Of a DNA stretch of 64,000 nucleotides, positions 42,090 through 50,059 are shown in pieces. Below the pieces are notes generated by a model. It saw only the letters and a list, made by a program, of their open reading frames with translations. It was not told where the DNA came from and searched no databases. Source of the stretch: Micromonospora violae (GTDB taxonomy: Bacteria > Actinomycetota > Actinomycetes > Mycobacteriales > Micromonosporaceae); the NCBI RefSeq assembly GCF_004217135.1, contig NZ_SHKK01000001.1, forward strand, positions 2,480,001-2,544,000, written 5' to 3'. Within the stretch, counting starts at the first letter, position 1. Every line of letters starts with the position of its first letter. Made by a program: the position numbers and the translations under genes.

Positions 42090-43973
42090 ATGCGTCGACC
42101 CCGTCATCCGGCACTCCTGAGCGTCGGCGTAGCCGGCGCCCTGGTCCTCAGCGCAGCCCCACCAGCGGCTGCGGCTCCGCCCTCGCCCACCACGCCCACC
42201 GGCATCGTGGTCAGCGACGGCATGACCCAACCGGTGTTCTCGCTCGCCGACGCGATCGAGGAGCGGGTGTTCGTCCAGACCCCGGTGGACACCGACCACG
42301 ACGGTCGACCCGACCGGGTGGCGATCGACATCTCCCGCCCCCGGGAGACCGCCACGCAGGGCTTCAAGGTGCCGGTCATCTTCGAGCACAGCCCGTACCG
42401 CAAGGGCACCTGGGGTGACGTGCCGTACCCGAGCGTGCTCGTCGACGACCTGCCGCAGAACGGCCTGACCGACCGCTCCGGCCGTCGCGCACTCGACGCC
42501 GGCGCACAGCGGGCCCAGGCGAAGGCCAACCTGCCCGGCTCGCTGGACGACTACTACGTGCCCCGTGGGTACGCGGTGGTGCTCGGCCAGAGCGTCGGCA
42601 CCGGCGACTCGGACGGCTGCCCGACCAGCGGCGACCAGGCCGAAACGCTCGGCACCAAGGCGGTCATCGACTGGCTCAACGGCCGGGCGAAGGGGTACGA
42701 CGCGAACGGCGCCCCGGTCGCCGCCGGCTGGAGCACCGGCGCGGTCGGCATGACCGGTGTCTCCTACAACGGGACGCTGCCCAACCAGGTGGCCACCACC
42801 GGCGTCAAGGGGCTCAAGACCATCGTCCCGGTCTCCGCGATCAGCAGCTGGTACGACTACTACCGGGCCAACGGCCTGGTCGTCGCGCCCGGGACGTTCC
42901 AGGGCGAGGACCTCGACATCCTGGCCCAGTACACCGCCGGGCAGGCACGCGCCGAGGGGCCCTGCGCCGACGAGCTCGCGGACATCACCGCGAAGCAGGA
43001 CCGGGTCACCGGCGACTACTCGACGTTCTGGCAGGACCGTGACTACCTCGACGCCCGCGACGTCAAGGCCAGCGTCTTCGTCGTCCACGGCCTCAACGAC
43101 TGGAACGTGAAGACCGAGCACTTCGCCGGCTGGTGGGACCAGCTCGCCAAGCGCGACGTACCGCGCAAGATCTGGCTGCACCAGGGCGGGCACGGCGGCC
43201 CCGGCAACACCGCATCGGTGACCCTGCCGGACGGCCGGACGTGGACGTACAAGCAGACCGAGAACCGCTGGTTCGACTTCTGGCTGTGGAACGTGCGCAA
43301 CGGCATCATGGACGAGCCGACGGCGGTGCTCCAGCGCGAGGACCGCGCCTACACCACGTACGCCAACTGGCCCGACCCGGCCGCCCGGGAGGTCGGCCTG
43401 CGCTTCGCGGCCACCGACGCCACCACGCCGGGCGCGCTCACCACCGGCAAGCCCCCCAAGGGCAAGGTGGAGCAGAGCTTCGTCGACGAGGGCCGGACCA
43501 TCCACCCGGACACCCTGGTGTCCAACCCGGACACCGCCAGCGCCAACCGGCTCGCCTACCGTTCCCCCGAGCTGACGCGGAGCGTGCGCATCTCCGGGCG
43601 GCCCGAGATGCGGCTGCGGATGGCGATCGACAACAAGCCGGACGCGAACCTCACCGCGTACCTCGTCGACTACGGCCCGGCCGGCTCGACCGCCGCCCCG
43701 ACCGTGGTGACGCGAGGCTGGATGGACCCGCAGAACCGTAAGAGCGCCGCGCGCACCGAACCGGTCAAGCAGGGCAAGCTGTACGACTACCGGTGGACCA
43801 TGGAGCCGAAGGACTACGTCTTCCCGGCTGGGCACCGGATCGGCGTGGTCGTCTTCTCCAGCGACCAGGAGTACACCCTGCTGCCGTTGGGCGGCACCGA
43901 ACTGCGGGTCGCGCCGAACGACAGCGAGCTGCGACTGCCGGTGGTCGGCGGGCGGGCCGTACTCGGCTTCTGA
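42090..43973 (+). CDS. Secreted Xaa-Pro dipeptidyl-peptidase (S15/PepX-like)
   Basis: ATG 42090, behind AAGGGAGA, gives 627 residues with a signal peptide ending near AAPPAAAA. The alpha/beta-hydrolase core has the nucleophile Ser225 in GMTGVSYNG, Asp337 in GLNDWN and His368 in HQGGHGG. These are followed by the C-terminal jelly-roll domain of the X-Pro peptidase S15 family. Such enzymes release N-terminal Xaa-Pro dipeptides. Its place next to the dipeptide-uptake operon suggests an external supply step. It shares a TGATCA junction of stop codons with the convergent XRE gene. Confidence 0.92.
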   Translation: MRRPRHPALLSVGVAGALVLSAAPPAAAAPPSPTTPTGIVVSDGMTQPVFSLADAIEERVFVQTPVDTDHDGRPDRVAIDISRPRETATQGFKVPVIFEHSPYRKGTWGDVPYPSVLVDDLPQNGLTDRSGRRALDAGAQRAQAKANLPGSLDDYYVPRGYAVVLGQSVGTGDSDGCPTSGDQAETLGTKAVIDWLNGRAKGYDANGAPVAAGWSTGAVGMTGVSYNGTLPNQVATTGVKGLKTIVPVSAISSWYDYYRANGLVVAPGTFQGEDLDILAQYTAGQARAEGPCADELADITAKQDRVTGDYSTFWQDRDYLDARDVKASVFVVHGLNDWNVKTEHFAGWWDQLAKRDVPRKIWLHQGGHGGPGNTASVTLPDGRTWTYKQTENRWFDFWLWNVRNGIMDEPTAVLQREDRAYTTYANWPDPAAREVGLRFAATDATTPGALTTGKPPKGKVEQSFVDEGRTIHPDTLVSNPDTASANRLAYRSPELTRSVRISGRPEMRLRMAIDNKPDANLTAYLVDYGPAGSTAAPTVVTRGWMDPQNRKSAARTEPVKQGKLYDYRWTMEPKDYVFPAGHRIGVVVFSSDQEYTLLPLGGTELRVAPNDSELRLPVVGGRAVLGF

Positions 43974-44867
43974 TCAGCGCTGCGAACGGGTGGGGCGGTC
44001 CGACGACGCGTCGGGCTGCCCCACCGGTGCGTGGCCGGCGGCGGTCTCGGTTTGTGCGAGTGCCGCCAGGAGCCGCAGCTTCTCGTCGCTGTCGCTGTCC
44101 TTGTCCGGGTAGTAGACGACGAGGATGACGTCGCCGATGGGGAGTTTGTCCCGGTGCAGGCGCAGTTCACCGACGACGGGATGGTGGACCGTGGTCGTGC
44201 CGCCGTCGAGACTGCGGACATCGTGCCGCGCCCACAGGGTGCGAAACCGTTGACTGGACAGGGCGAGTTCTCCGACCAGCTCGACGAACCGAGGGTTGTC
44301 GATGTCGTCGCCGATGGTGGTGCGGAGGGTGGCGATGAAGTCGGCGGTGGCCTTCGTCCAGTCCTGGTGGAAGGCTTGTTCCTCGGGATCAAGCAGGAGC
44401 GAACGAAGCCGGTTCTGACCCGGCCGCAGGCGCGGGGACAGCGCGACGGCCATCGGGTTGGAAGCCAGCACGTCGAACGCGCGTCCTTCGACGAACGCGG
44501 GGATCTGCAGGTGGGCGAGCAGTTCGTAGACCCGCGCCGGTACGTGCTCGGACCGTTTGCGGCGCGGCGCCCTGGGGCGCGCCGCGGCGAGGTCGAGCAG
44601 ATACGTCCGCTCGATGTCATCGAGTTGCAGGACGCGCGCGAGTGATTCGAGGACCTGTGGTGAGGGGTTCTTGTCCCGGCCCCGCTCCAGGCGCAGGTAG
44701 TAGTCGGGGCTGATGCCGGCGAGCAGGGCGACTTCCTCACGTCGCAGGCCGGGCACGCGGCGCTTACCGCCGGTCGGGAGGCCCACCTGCGCCGGTGAGA
44801 CCAACTCGCGCCGGGCACGAAGGTAGCTACCCAGCCGGTGGCCGTCGCCCGGTTCCTCATCCCTCAT
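43974..44867 (-). CDS. XRE regulator with MmyB-like ligand-binding domain
   Basis: ATG 44867 gives 297 residues; a GTG 9 bases upstream is an alternative. The N-terminal HTH (LGSYLRARRELVSPAQVGLP, then VPGLRREEVALLAGISPDYYLRLERG) and the C-terminal PAS-like MmyB ligand-binding domain mark a widespread actinomycete regulator type. Members often control a divergent SDR oxidoreductase gene, which fits the SDR at 45053. A TACGGT box 7 bases upstream of the ATG suggests leaderless expression. Confidence 0.92.
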   Translation of the reverse strand: MRDEEPGDGHRLGSYLRARRELVSPAQVGLPTGGKRRVPGLRREEVALLAGISPDYYLRLERGRDKNPSPQVLESLARVLQLDDIERTYLLDLAAARPRAPRRKRSEHVPARVYELLAHLQIPAFVEGRAFDVLASNPMAVALSPRLRPGQNRLRSLLLDPEEQAFHQDWTKATADFIATLRTTIGDDIDNPRFVELVGELALSSQRFRTLWARHDVRSLDGGTTTVHHPVVGELRLHRDKLPIGDVILVVYYPDKDSDSDEKLRLLAALAQTETAAGHAPVGQPDASSDRPTRSQR

Positions 44868-44874
44868 GTTCACC

Positions 44875-44880
44875 ACCGTA
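44875..44880 (-). promoter_or_regulatory. Probable leaderless -10 box of the MmyB-type regulator
   Basis: TACGGT on the minus strand ends 7 bases before ATG 44867. This spacing matches the other leaderless starts in the window. Confidence 0.4.
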
Positions 44881-45052
44881 ATGCGGTGCGCGTGCCGCAG
44901 AGGGGCCCTGGTAGGACCTGGTCAAACGGGGGCCCTGCCACATCCAGCCAGCTGCGTCAAGACTGTGGTTGCCCTGTTCGAAGGACAGCGAGCAGCACTG
45001 TTTGCGCCGCGAATTCAACCGTCGGCGCCCTCTGAATTGAAGGGAAGATCTC

Positions 45053-45814
45053 GTGGATCTCTCCAACCGCACCGTTCTCATCGTCGGCGGAACCTCGGGT
45101 ATCGGGCGGGAGCTGGCCCGGCGGTTCGCCGCGGCGGGCAGCACCGTGGCCGTTGGCGGCCGCAGCCCCGAGGCACTCTCGGAGCTCGCCGGGGAAGGTT
45201 TCGGCACGTTCAGCATCGACGTCACCGATGGTGCCTCTGTCGCCTCTGTTCGGGATGCCGTGCTGGCCCGTTACCCCGAGCTGGACACGGTGGTGACGAT
45301 GTCGGGTGTCATGCTCCTGGAGGACCTGCGCGACCCGGAGCACTTCGGGGCGGCGCAGGCGACGATCGACACCAACCTGCTCGGCACCATCCGGGTCATC
45401 GACGCCTTCACCCCGCACCTGGTTCGTCGGGGCGCCGGCACCTTCATCACCGTCACCTCCGGCATCGCCTTCCTGCCGTTTCCGCCCATGCCGAGCTACG
45501 CCGCCTCCAAGGCCGCGGTGCACGCCTACACCGAGGCGCTGCGCGCGCAGCTCGACGGCACCGGGGTCGGCGTCGTCGAGCTCGTTCCCCCGGCCGTCGC
45601 CACCGCGGGCCAGGAGAAGGTGAACCCGCACGCGCTGCCACTCGACGACTTCGCCACCGAGGTCATGCACCTGCTCTCGGCGAATCCCACCCCGCACGAG
45701 ATCCTGGTGAAGGGTGTTCTCATGCACCGTTGGGCCGAGCGTGACGGCACATACGACGATCTCGTCGCGCAGCGCTCGAAGGCCCTGGCGATGCTCCCCG
45801 GCCGCGAAGGCTGA
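45053..45814 (+). CDS. Short-chain dehydrogenase/reductase (DltE-like)
   Basis: GTG 45053, behind AAGGGAAG, gives 253 residues. The NAD(P)-binding motif GGTSGIGRE is at 12-20, the catalytic Ser in TVTSGIAF, and the YAASK catalytic pair follows. It resembles the SDR group named DltE in actinomycetes, but no teichoic-acid genes are nearby. It diverges from the MmyB-type regulator (186-base shared region), which probably controls it. The substrate is unknown. Confidence 0.92.
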   Translation: MDLSNRTVLIVGGTSGIGRELARRFAAAGSTVAVGGRSPEALSELAGEGFGTFSIDVTDGASVASVRDAVLARYPELDTVVTMSGVMLLEDLRDPEHFGAAQATIDTNLLGTIRVIDAFTPHLVRRGAGTFITVTSGIAFLPFPPMPSYAASKAAVHAYTEALRAQLDGTGVGVVELVPPAVATAGQEKVNPHALPLDDFATEVMHLLSANPTPHEILVKGVLMHRWAERDGTYDDLVAQRSKALAMLPGREG

Positions 45815-46175
45815 CACCCGTCCCCGATCGCCGGTTGCACCCCGGATCAGGCCGAAGGCCCAGCGATGGCCGAATGTTCGGTTCGCCACGGGGTCAGCTG
45901 GGCCTGCTGTCCGGTTTCGGCGGTGCTGTCCGGTGGTCGGGGCCACCCTCAGCGTGGAATCGCCGGCCGGGCGGGGTCGTTATACCTGGCAGATCACCGT
46001 GGCCCCCGGCCCGGTGCGGCAGCCGCCGGGAACACCCGGCCGGCCGCCCCGGTTACATCCCCTGCGACGCCCGAGCAGGTCCCTGCGGATCGCCGGCGTT
46101 GCCGTGAACTTCCCCCCGCACGACAACACCCCCGACCTCGTGTGGGCATCCCCCGATGCAGAGGAGCACGCCATC
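45815..46175. other. 361-base gene-free stretch upstream of the C39-like protease gene
   Basis: No supported coding frame or strong dyad is seen. Open frames here (for example plus 45866-46198) are Arg/Pro/Gly-rich and overlap the signal-peptide region of the next gene in another frame. The stretch presumably contains the protease promoter. Confidence 0.5.
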
Positions 46176-46835
46176 ATGCGTACCGATCTGATCCGTAAGA
46201 CCGCCCTGACCGCTGCTGGTCTCGCGTTCACCGGCGGCGCCATCGCCGGCCCCGTCACCGCCGCCTACGCCATGTCGGACGCCAAGCCGACCACCCAGAC
46301 CCAGACCGACCGCAAGGGTCACGGTGAGCGTCAGCTGGGCGTGCGCTACGAAGCCCAACCGAACTTCTACTACTGCGGCCCCGCCGCGACCCGTAACGCC
46401 CTGTCCGTGCAGGGCAAGGACATCAACGTTGACGACATGGCCAAGGAGATGGGCACCACCGAGGCCGGCACCAACTCCATCAACGACATCACCCCCGTAC
46501 TGAACAAGGAAACCGGCAAGGCGGACGCCTACCACTCCGTCGAGATCAGCTCCCCGGACGCCGACGCGAAGCAGACCGACCAACTGCGCACCGACATCGT
46601 CCGCACCGTGGACGACGGGCGGGCCGTGGTCGCGAACATCGCCGGCACCAGCACCGACACCAACGGCGTCAACCACTCCTACGAAGGCGGGCACTACATC
46701 AGCGTCGTCGGCTACCACGACAACGGCAACACCGTCACCATCGCCGACTCCGCCGACCCCAACCAGGCCGCCTACCAGATCAGCGTCGAACACCTCGCCG
46801 ACTGGATCGCCACCCGCGGCTACGCCACCAGCTGA
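46176..46835 (+). CDS. Secreted C39-like cysteine peptidase
   Basis: ATG 46176, behind GAGGAG, gives 219 residues. The signal peptide (RKTALTAAGLAFTGGAIAGP) is cleaved near AYA. The papain-like domain has Cys67 in YYCGPAATRNAL, His in GGHYISVVGYHD and Asp in IADSAD, the triad of Peptidase_C39_2. It is a secreted, stand-alone form without an ABC transporter, so a role in extracellular peptide or wall processing is more likely than bacteriocin export. The target is unknown. Confidence 0.88.
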   Translation: MRTDLIRKTALTAAGLAFTGGAIAGPVTAAYAMSDAKPTTQTQTDRKGHGERQLGVRYEAQPNFYYCGPAATRNALSVQGKDINVDDMAKEMGTTEAGTNSINDITPVLNKETGKADAYHSVEISSPDADAKQTDQLRTDIVRTVDDGRAVVANIAGTSTDTNGVNHSYEGGHYISVVGYHDNGNTVTIADSADPNQAAYQISVEHLADWIATRGYATS

Positions 46836-46861
46836 CAACCGCACCACCACACACCAACCGA

Positions 46862-46895
46862 AAGGGCCGGACCCCACCACCGGGGCCCGGCCCTT
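46862..46895 (+). terminator. Hairpin terminator after the C39-like gene
   Basis: AAGGGCCGG (46862-46870) and CCGGCCCTT (46887-46895) form a perfect 9-bp stem, extended inside by CCCC/GGGG. It starts 26 bases after the stop codon. Confidence 0.7.
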
Positions 46896-47077
46896 CGGCA
46901 TGACCGGGTCACTGCCCACGCGGCCCACACGAACCAAGTCGAGCTGACCAGCCCACCGCCAGCCGCCAGCCGCCACACCAAACCGCCCCGCCAGGCCGCT
47001 CCGCCAGGCCGCCGCCCCGCCGCCCGGGACCACCGCGCTGACCGAGCCACGGACCCACCCCCACGGACCGAGTCACG

Positions 47078-47172
47078 GGCCCTTTGGAGCTGATGTCGTA
47101 GGCGAATCAGCCATGGCCGACGAGCGACGAGCCGCGCGGGTGATTCGTTCACGACATCAGCTCCAAAGGGCC
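47078..47172. repeat. 95-bp intergenic palindrome with 22-bp perfect arms
   Basis: Arms 47078-47099 and 47151-47172 are exact inverted copies (containing TTTGGAGCTGATGTCGT). A second pair, CGAATCA (47103-47109) and TGATTCG (47141-47147), nests inside after three unmatched bases, leaving a 31-base centre. It could be a small non-autonomous mobile element or extragenic repeat. It does not look like a terminator placed for a gene, since the nearest gene ended 242 bases earlier with its own hairpin. Confidence 0.75.
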
Positions 47173-47207
47173 GAACAAAGGTGCCGGGGGTCGAGCCCGC
47201 GTTCTGC

Positions 47208-47246
47208 GGGGTGGTCGCGAGGGGTGGTCGCAAGGGGTGGTCGCGA
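47208..47246. repeat. Three tandem copies of a 13-bp unit
   Basis: GGGGTGGTCGCGA occurs at 47208-47220, 47221-47233 (one change) and 47234-47246. It is a short perfect tandem array, likely variable in copy number. Confidence 0.8.
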
Positions 47247-47322
47247 GGCGGGCACGTAACCGATCTGCCGGCGCGGCGGCGCTGGCCGCGAAGCGTCCCC
47301 CGCCGGCCGGCCAAGGGGCTCA

Positions 47323-47414
47323 ACCCACCACCGGGGCCCGGTTCCCTCGTCGCCACCCACCGGGGCCCGGCCCCTTCGTCGTCACCCACCACAGGGCCGG
47401 TCCCTTCGTCGGCG
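47323..47414. repeat. Three imperfect tandem units of 29-32 bp related to the upstream terminator
   Basis: Units at 47323-47354, 47355-47383 and 47384-47414 each contain ACCCACC, a GGGCC core and a CCTTCG- or CCTCG-type end. The terminator at 46862-46895 has the same core words, so the units may have arisen from duplicated terminator-like sequence. Confidence 0.65.
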
Positions 47415-47476
47415 TCATGTCCACCAATTGCGGCACGTATTGACAAGTTTCGACATCGGGGTGACGCTTGACCTAC

Positions 47477-47490
47477 TGAGAGCGCTCTCT
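47477..47490. promoter_or_regulatory. LacI-type operator upstream of the DUF1996 gene
   Basis: GAGAGCGCTCTC (47478-47489) is a perfect palindrome centred on the GCGC typical of LacI/CebR-type operators in actinomycetes. It lies just downstream of TTGACC (47468-47473) and TTGACA (47440-47445), about 106 bases before the start codon. Confidence 0.5.
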
Positions 47491-47595
47491 CGCGATGGCC
47501 CCAACCGGCCACCACCAGTCTGGCCAGGACAGACTCCGCTGTCTTCGGCGGCGGCGCCGGAGCTGTCCCTGACCCGTCCCCCGACAGGAGTCACG

Positions 47596-48531
47596 ATGGA
47601 CAGGGCCGCACCCCTCTCCCGCATCCCCCGCCGACTGCGCCTCGCCACGGCGATCGGCGGTCTGCTGGTGCTACTCGGCACGTACCTGGTCTCCGCCACC
47701 GACCGGGCCGACGCCGCCCCCGGAGGAGCCACCGCCACCCCCGGAGAAGCCGCCGCCGACTTCGGCGTCAACGTCATCCGGGTCGCCGAGTTCCCCGCCG
47801 ACTGCACCTACAGCCACCGGCTGCCGGACGACCCGATCATCTTCCCCGGGCTGCCCGGGGCCTCGCACATGCACAGCTTCTTCGGCAGCACGGTGACGAA
47901 CGCCAACACCACCCTCCCCGACCTGGTCAGCTCCCCCACCACCTGCAATCCCCAGGTGGACGTCTCGTCGTACTGGGTGCCGACCCTGTACCGGGACAAC
48001 GTCGCGGTGGAACCGGCGATCGCCACGTTCTACTACCTGGGTGAGGGCGTACGCGCCGACGTCGTCGCGAACACCCAACCGTTTCCGCAGGGGCTGCGAC
48101 TCGTCGCCGGCAACGCGAAGGCCACCGGGCCGAACGACAGCATCGCCCGCTGGTCGTGCCTGCACGCCGGGCACGTGCCACCGTCGAAGGACTTCGTCAA
48201 CTGCCCGTCCGGCACGATGTTGGAGTCGTACCTGGACTTCCCGCAGTGTTGGAACGGTCGGGACCTCGACTCGCCGGATCACAAGAGTCACCTGGCGTAC
48301 CCGGTGAACCAGGCCTGCCCCAGCACTCACCCGGTGCCCGTGCCGAAGTTGCGCCAGGTGCTGCGGTACCCGGTCACCGGCGATCCGTCACGGTTCCGGC
48401 TGGCCTCCGGGCCGGGCTACACAATGCACGGCGACTTCTTCAACGCCTGGCCGGTGGCCGAGCTGGCCCGTCGGGTCCAGGACTGCATCCGTCCCGTCAT
48501 CAAGTGCGGTCACGACGGTCGGCCGATCTGA
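47596..48531 (+). CDS. Secreted DUF1996 protein
   Basis: ATG 47596, behind CAGGAG, gives 311 residues with a signal anchor (LATAIGGLLVLLGTYLVSATDRADAAPGG). The DUF1996 domain shows its hallmarks: DDPIIFPGLPGASHMHSFFG, SSYWVPTLY, WNGRDLDSPDHKSHLAYP and a C-terminal TMHGDFFNAW. His and Asp residues in these blocks suggest a metal or carbohydrate site. DUF1996 proteins occur in fungi and actinomycetes as secreted proteins of unknown reaction. A LacI-type palindrome upstream hints at sugar control. Confidence 0.9.
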   Translation: MDRAAPLSRIPRRLRLATAIGGLLVLLGTYLVSATDRADAAPGGATATPGEAAADFGVNVIRVAEFPADCTYSHRLPDDPIIFPGLPGASHMHSFFGSTVTNANTTLPDLVSSPTTCNPQVDVSSYWVPTLYRDNVAVEPAIATFYYLGEGVRADVVANTQPFPQGLRLVAGNAKATGPNDSIARWSCLHAGHVPPSKDFVNCPSGTMLESYLDFPQCWNGRDLDSPDHKSHLAYPVNQACPSTHPVPVPKLRQVLRYPVTGDPSRFRLASGPGYTMHGDFFNAWPVAELARRVQDCIRPVIKCGHDGRPI

Positions 48532-48594
48532 GCGACAGACGCACAGGCGGCGGGTCCGGTCACGGGCCCGCCGCCCCGGGCGGAAGGGAGTCGG

Positions 48595-49212
48595 ATGCGT
48601 CAGGCCACAGCCCGCACCCTGCTCGTCGTCGTGCTGCTGGTCGCCGGCTGCGGCGCCGGATCACGGGACGCGGCCCGCACCGCCACACCACCGGCGACCG
48701 CGCCACCGGCGACGGCCGCGCCGACACCGCCGGGTACGGCGGGGTCGTTCAACCCGACCGACATCGCCTGGCTGCAACTGACGGCCGCCATGGCCGAACG
48801 TCTGCTGCCCGTACTCGATCTGGTGCCGGCACGCACCACCGACCCGGCCTGGCGGGCAACGGCCGCCCGGGTCGCGGCCACCCAGCGCGCGGACCTGGAC
48901 CGGGCCCACCGGCTACTGGCCGAGGCTGGCGCGCCAACAACCAATCCGCACGAGGGACACGACATGCCGGGCATGGTCACCGCCGAGCAGTTGGCGGCGC
49001 TGCGGGGGGCCAGCGGTGCGCCGCTTCACCGTCTGCTCGCCGGGCACCTGCGGGCGCACCTGACGCAGTCGGTCCGAATCGCCGCCTCGGAGCAGCAGAA
49101 CGGAGTCCAGCCGGCGACCGTCGCGCTCGCTGCCGCCGTGGCCCGCAACGCCACCGCCAACCTCGCCCGCCTCAACAAGCTGCCCCCACCCCCCCACCCC
49201 CCACCCGCGTGA
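48595..49212 (+). CDS. DUF305-like lipoprotein
   Basis: The 205-residue protein has a lipobox (VVLLVAGC) and a Thr/Pro/Ala linker to about residue 50. A DUF305-type four-helix domain follows, but with weakened motifs: the usual HH and M-rich sites appear as NPHEGHDMPGMVTAEQLAAL and ASGAPLHRLLAGHLRAH. DUF305 proteins bind metals, often copper, at the surface. It lies 63 bases after the DUF1996 gene. Its stop codon is inside the long hairpin at 49209. Confidence 0.82.
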   Translation: MRQATARTLLVVVLLVAGCGAGSRDAARTATPPATAPPATAAPTPPGTAGSFNPTDIAWLQLTAAMAERLLPVLDLVPARTTDPAWRATAARVAATQRADLDRAHRLLAEAGAPTTNPHEGHDMPGMVTAEQLAALRGASGAPLHRLLAGHLRAHLTQSVRIAASEQQNGVQPATVALAAAVARNATANLARLNKLPPPPHPPPA

Positions 49213-49267
49213 TCAAGAGGTTTGCGTCACGACCCGCCGAGCGGGATGACGCAAACCTCTTGATCAC
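49209..49267. terminator. Bidirectional terminator: 21-bp perfect inverted repeat between convergent genes
   Basis: Arms 49209-49229 and 49247-49267 are exact 21-bp inverted copies beginning GTGATCAAGAGGTTTGCG. The 17-base loop holds an inner CCCGC/GCGGG stem. It separates the DUF305 gene from the convergent TetR gene. The sequence may belong to a genome-wide extragenic repeat family. Confidence 0.75.
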
Positions 49268-49323
49268 CGCTGGCGGGAGGGCTCGGGCGTGTCGGCCGAC
49301 CGGGCGGGCGGGTCCTGACGCGA

Positions 49324-49929
49324 TCAGGCGGTTTGGGCACCTGCCCGCAGCGAGTCGATGGTGAGGTCGAGGACGGCTTCCAGATGGTCGATCTTTCCGG
49401 TGGAGAGCAGCAGCAGCACGCCGCCCTGGATGCCGGCGAGTAGCGCCGCGGCGGCGCGGTCGGCGTCGACGTCCGGGGCGATGTCGCCGGTGGACTGCAT
49501 GCTCCGGATGCCCTCGGTGATCGCCTTCTGCCAGCGCCACATGAGCCCGGTCACGATCGCCTGCGCGCCGGGCGCCCGCCGGCCGGTCTGGCCGAGCAGA
49601 CCGTTGAGCGGGCACTTAACCCCCTGGGCGAGGTAGCGCTCGATCAGTCGGTCGCGCCAGGCGAGCCAGACCGGCCAGGACGTCAGGTTGCTGAGCATCG
49701 GTTCCTGGTCGATGAGCACCTGGTCGGCCTCGTGTTGGGCGACCGCGAGCAGCAGCCCCTCCTTCCCGTCCGGGAAGTAGTGGAAGAGCTGCCCCTTGCT
49801 GGTGCCGGTGTGGGCCATCACGTCCTCGAGGCGTACCTCGTCGACGCCGCGTTCGCGGATCTCGGCGGCCGCGCCGGCGACGATCCGCGCCCGGGTCGCC
49901 GCGCCCTTGCGGGTCAACGCCCGTGTCAT
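49324..49929 (-). CDS. TetR-family repressor of the adjacent aldo/keto reductase
   Basis: The 201-residue protein has the N-terminal TetR helix-turn-helix (RIVAGAAAEIRERGVDEVRLEDVMAHTG, then SKGQLFHYFPDGKEGLL). A C-terminal ligand domain of the TetR_C type used by YxaF/LmrA-like regulators (RDRLIERYLAQGVKCPLNGLLGQ) completes it. A conserved-type Cys in VKCPLNG may be redox-sensitive. ATG 49929 has AGGAGG. Two 16-bp dyads lie between it and the divergent aldo/keto reductase gene. Confidence 0.92.
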   Translation of the reverse strand: MTRALTRKGAATRARIVAGAAAEIRERGVDEVRLEDVMAHTGTSKGQLFHYFPDGKEGLLLAVAQHEADQVLIDQEPMLSNLTSWPVWLAWRDRLIERYLAQGVKCPLNGLLGQTGRRAPGAQAIVTGLMWRWQKAITEGIRSMQSTGDIAPDVDADRAAAALLAGIQGGVLLLLSTGKIDHLEAVLDLTIDSLRAGAQTA

Positions 49930-49943
49930 CGCACCTCCTGTGC

Positions 49944-49991
49944 TGGACCTGCGGGTCCAACACTACCCACGGTTTTGGACTTGTGGGTCCA
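49944..49991. promoter_or_regulatory. Twin TetR operators between tetR and the aldo/keto reductase gene
   Basis: Operator 1 TGGACC-TGCG-GGTCCA is at 49944-49959 and operator 2 TGGACT-TGTG-GGTCCA at 49976-49991. The sites are 32 bases apart, about three helical turns. A minus-strand -10 TAGTGT (49960-49965) lies between them. Both divergent genes should be repressed. Confidence 0.75.
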
Positions 49992-50059
49992 TTTTTGGCG
50001 AGCAAAGGTCGGGAACGCGCGGTCCGCCCGGGCCGACGCGCGATCGGGAGGACACCACG

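Larger units (their letters stand above)
46836..47595. other. 760-base gene-free stretch with palindrome, tandem repeats and the DUF1996 promoter
   Basis: After the terminator come Pro/Ala-type low-complexity GC-rich sequence and an imperfect palindrome with 22-bp perfect arms (47078-47172). Three copies of a 13-mer (47208-47246) and three imperfect 29-32 bp units (47323-47414) follow. The end (47440-47595) holds TTGACA/TTGACC boxes and a LacI-type palindrome. No coding frame is supported. Confidence 0.6.

Noticed and set aside
47323..47414. Possible CRISPR array
   Set aside because: Units are directly adjacent with no spacers, imperfect, and there are no cas genes.
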